Origin: Sulfopaludibacter sp035606355
GTDB lineage: Bacteria; Acidobacteriota; Terriglobia; Bryobacterales; Bryobacteraceae
DNA length: 64,000 nucleotides
Reading direction: 5' to 3'
Assembly: GCA_035606355.1 (NCBI GenBank)
Contig: DATNFO010000005.1
Location: forward strand, 67,903-131,902
In this document: piece by piece, positions 62,301 through 64,000 of the stretch
Position numbering within the stretch: the first letter of the stretch is position 1
Layout of the letters: each line of letters begins with the position of its first letter
Program-made: the position numbers and the translations under genes
The notes under the pieces: generated by a model
The model's database searches: none
What the model saw: the letters and a program-made list of their open reading frames with translations, nothing else
What the model was told of the DNA's origin: nothing

Positions 62301-62607
62301 AACCGAGCGACGCACCCTTATAAACGATCTGGTTGGACTGCGGAGAGTCCACGCGCCCCGTATCCCAAAGGTCGCCGCCATTCCGATTGAGGTTCGCCAG
62401 TGACGTTGCCGCAACAATGCGATAAGCGGTCTGCCGGATTCCGTGCGCCGCGGGATTGGAGACGGCGAGTTCCCAACTCAAGCGAGGCGCGGTGACGTCG
62501 ACGCCTTGCGGATCGACGCGGTATTCGGTCCGCAGATGAGAGAGATGAACGGGAGTTGCGGCATGCAAAAGCAAAGCTGCCATCGCAACAAATACGATAC
62601 GGCCCAT
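59398..62607 (-). CDS. Alpha-L-rhamnosidase, glycoside hydrolase family 78
   Basis: 1069 residues. A signal peptide (MGRIVFVAMAALLLHA) is followed by the N-terminal region of family 78 (VHLSHLRTEYRVDPQGVDVTAPRLSWEL), beta-sandwich domains, then the (alpha/alpha)6 barrel with DCPQRDERQGWLGD at about residue 652 and DVSPNYWRLYNDDLSWPSTF. The C-terminus has a beta-sandwich. It removes terminal L-rhamnose from glycosides. The start is ATG 62607, where the signal peptide begins. The MFS gene lies 52 nt upstream on the same strand, which suggests a two-gene unit. Confidence 0.93.
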   Translation of the reverse strand: MGRIVFVAMAALLLHAATPVHLSHLRTEYRVDPQGVDVTAPRLSWELAVSNPAAHGIRQTAYRIVAATSLANLNRNGGDLWDTGRVDSPQSNQIVYKGASLGSGAAVYWKVQVWDQDGHSTDWSAPAQWSMGLMNAADWTGKWIGRDERADFVDAGSPYVALRDARWIWDAPNAQAGAPAGDRFFREPFEIPAGRTIARATCIAGSDGNADIYINGRLAAKRSGAALPFVTDISALVHSGANLLAIDAPHATAGRPAGAIAVIRIEFTSGDPLVIASSNQFRVASKVEEGWQSAGYLDTAWQPATELGAYGIAPWNAAGSTGEHRLPARMLRKEFSVAKEVRRATVYYAGLGLSELYLNGAKVGDHVLSPGLTDYDKRVLYETFDVTSRLAAGRNAIGLMLGNGRYYAPRIQSNTRNFAFPKAILQLNIEYDDGTRASIVSDDSWKLTTAGPIRANNEYDGEEFDARMTPAGWDRGGFDDASWEPVQLVAAPLGMLASQMAEPLRVTETIRPVGVKQLRPGVWIFDMGQNMVGWCRLHVEGPRGATVQLRHAETLQPDGSLYVDNLRTARATDLYTLAGGGPETWEPRFTYHGFRFVELSGYPGTPAIATLEGRVVHDDMEQTVDFTSSNPLLNQIHHNMFWGIRGNYRSIPTDCPQRDERQGWLGDRSQVSRSESYMFDVAAFYSKFETDIADGQRADGSISDVSPNYWRLYNDDLSWPSTFVFLPGMLYDQYGDRRVLEREYPAMRKWLDHERTFVANGLMPKDTYADWCVPPEDPLLIHSKDPARVTSGEFIGSAYFYQLLRTVARYARILDKETDAAELEREASAINNAFQLKYWKSLEGVYDNGTQTTSILPLYFGMAPEQNRAAVLAALVRNIEVVSRNHVGTGLVGAQWLMRTLTDNGQASLAYSIATQKTYPGWGYMAERGATTVWELWNGDTADPSMNSGNHVMQIGDLAVWMYEYLAGIRSDPADPGFHHAIIHPYPAGDLTSVKASHKTMYGTLASAWKREGGKLTLDVTVPPNTTATVWVPGTKAEAPKGARFVRTDSGAAVYDVPSGRYRFTAAAK

Positions 62608-62659
62608 GCGAGCAAAGGTATCACGACTGCGGACGTGCCGCGGCCCGCGCACCCGTTCG

Positions 62660-63811
62660 CTAAGCCCCCACCTCGAGCACTTCCGTGTCGCCCGACCTCA
62701 CCCCGGGCCGCGACCCCAGCCCCGTAAGCGCCACCATCGCCGCCGCCGCCCCCACACTCGCCAGCGCCAGCCAGAACGGAGCCGTGAACCCCCACTCGCC
62801 TGCGGCCGCTCCGGCGATCGCCGAACTCACAGCCACGAACAAATCGTAAAACGCGTTCAGCGCGCCCAAAGCCGACGCCCGCTCCGACGCCGGCACCTGG
62901 CTCACCACAACCGACGCCAGCGCCGGCCACGGGAACGAGTAGCCAAGCCCCACCAGCACCGCCGCCGGAAGATCCAGCGCCGGATTCAAATTCCAGATCA
63001 CCGCCAGCAGCCCCACCGCCAGACACGCATAACCTGCGAACAAGCTTCGCCGCGGACCCATGCGGTCCGGCAGCCCGCCGAACGCGGCGCGCCCGAACAG
63101 CACCGCCACCGCGAAAGCCGAAAACGCCCACGTCGTCGCGTGTCCCCGATCCCGCAGCAGCAAAATCAGAAAGCCCGCCACCGCCGCGTACGTAACATTG
63201 CCGAGGCCCAGCATCACGCCGGGCACGAGCACCGGCCTGGGCACCCATCGCGATGGGCCGTGCGCGCGCGGACGCGGCTCCTCCCGCATGGCGAATACGA
63301 TCCCCGCCACCGCCACCGAAGAGACGCTCAGAAACAGCGCCACCAACTTCATGCTCCCGAGAGCTTGTCCGATCGCCGGCCCCACCGATACGCCGCCCCA
63401 AATTCCCGATGACAGAAACCCAAGCGTCTGCGCACGACGGTTCTCCGGTGCGATGTCCACGGCCCACGTCACCGCGGCCGTCACGAAGAAGCCCTCGCCA
63501 AGCCCGTGCATCACGCGTCCCAAGGCCATCACGGACAGCGGCAGCGCCGGTAAATAGAGCAGTCCCGCCACCGTGCAGAACGCCATCCCGAGCAGCAGGG
63601 CCACGCGCCGCCCTTTGCCGTCCGCCATCTTGCCCGCCAGCAAACGGCCCAGCAGGGCGAAAGCGGATGAGAGCCCGATCAGCAACCCGGTGAGGAACGT
63701 GGAAGCCCCGGCGTCGTGGTGGAGATATACCGGCAGAATCGGGATTACGGCGCCGAAACCCAGCATTCCCACGAATGCCGCGCCTACAATCCGCCAGATT
63801 CGGGAACCCAT
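62660..63811 (-). CDS. MFS transporter
   Basis: 383 residues, about twelve transmembrane helices. The loop 2-3 motif is GKMADGKGRR, close to the MFS signature, and GGLPDRMGPRR is its repeat in the second half. It is the first gene of a unit with the GH78 rhamnosidase, so it may carry rhamnose, a rhamnoside or a product, but the subfamily could also be drug efflux. Confidence 0.87.
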   Translation of the reverse strand: MGSRIWRIVGAAFVGMLGFGAVIPILPVYLHHDAGASTFLTGLLIGLSSAFALLGRLLAGKMADGKGRRVALLLGMAFCTVAGLLYLPALPLSVMALGRVMHGLGEGFFVTAAVTWAVDIAPENRRAQTLGFLSSGIWGGVSVGPAIGQALGSMKLVALFLSVSSVAVAGIVFAMREEPRPRAHGPSRWVPRPVLVPGVMLGLGNVTYAAVAGFLILLLRDRGHATTWAFSAFAVAVLFGRAAFGGLPDRMGPRRSLFAGYACLAVGLLAVIWNLNPALDLPAAVLVGLGYSFPWPALASVVVSQVPASERASALGALNAFYDLFVAVSSAIAGAAAGEWGFTAPFWLALASVGAAAAMVALTGLGSRPGVRSGDTEVLEVGA

Positions 63812-63884
63812 CTACCGACTTTATCATTCCCCAAGAGCGCGCCTGTACGCCTGCGGTCGACACCTATTACCGCTCCGTTGAAAG

Positions 63885-63998
63885 TCACAATGGGAGTGCT
63901 GCGTCCGTAGCGGGTTTGATATTGACGGTGTAACCGAGAATTCGCAGTTCCCGGGCGATTTTCTGAGCACGGCGTTTGGCTGCTTGCGGAGTTGTGGG
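63885..63998 (-). CDS. C-terminal end of a transposase-like ORF (partial)
   Basis: The minus-strand frame open from the window edge ends at TGA 63885-63887 after 37 residues: TTPQAAKRRAQKIARELRILGYTVNIKPA. The helix with regular K/R spacing and the GYTVNIKPA tail resembles the extreme C-terminus of several IS transposases. The rest is outside the window, so this stays a weak call. Confidence 0.35.
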   Translation of the reverse strand, partial: PTTPQAAKRRAQKIARELRILGYTVNIKPATDAALPL

Positions 63999-64000
63999 TT

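Overview
The window is high-GC bacterial chromosome, most like an acidobacterium of the Solibacter/Bryobacter group. The grounds are several lineage-typical families: two VWFA-related proteins (TIGR03436 type), two TIGR03435-type proteins (one broken), a TIGR03437-type C-terminal domain on a beta-propeller-repeat protein, a zinc-ribbon/Ser-Thr kinase/tetratricopeptide-like protein next to an ECF-like sigma factor, and secreted GH2 and GH78 glycosidases. No plasmid, phage or CRISPR structure is visible. Gene calls rest on reading-frame content, motifs and start-site context; no database search was run.

Layout, left to right. 1-8 kb: the 5' part of a GH2 glycosidase, a secreted hydrolase-like protein, yvcK and glmU (cell wall and UDP-sugar supply), an FG-GAP protein followed by the wreck of its own tandem duplicate, and a VWFA-related protein. 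7.5-13.1 kb: a zinc-ribbon protein, rpsU, glgC, then eno and gpmA as a glycolytic pair, a beta-propeller protein and tRNA-Ser(GGA). 13.2-24.9 kb: mainly secreted or envelope proteins of unknown function, plus clpP, an Rrf2 regulator and a PEP-mutase-like enzyme.

24.9-34.4 kb is the most interesting block: eleven tightly packed, mostly overlapping minus-strand genes. They encode a CgeB-like glycosyltransferase, a sugar-phosphate nucleotidyltransferase, a TIGR04290-like methyltransferase, a beta-xylosidase-like protein with an apparently permuted barrel, a PIG-L deacetylase, a GT4 glycosyltransferase, an acyltransferase, a PRTase-like/kinase-like protein, a HAD protein, an ABM monooxygenase and an iron alcohol dehydrogenase. 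I infer an uncharacterised glycoside or glycoconjugate pathway.

34.5-51 kb: a histidine phosphatase, lhgO, a coupled xdhC / MocA-like / AsmA-like run, two polytopic membrane proteins, cca, an APC permease fused to a USP-like domain, a DNA exonuclease plus ATP-dependent ligase pair, and an hpnE-like desaturase. 51-64 kb: an M15-like peptidase, a LACTB-like serine hydrolase, a signalling island (small secreted protein, kinase, ECF-like sigma factor) tied together by two near-identical promoter-like elements, a TIGR03435-type protein, and a GH78 rhamnosidase with an MFS transporter.

Two features recur across the window. A family of short palindromic repeats sits just downstream of genes, and in four cases supplies the gene's own stop codon. 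Many genes also carry a -10-like hexamer only 5-11 nt before the start codon, suggesting leaderless or nearly leaderless transcripts.
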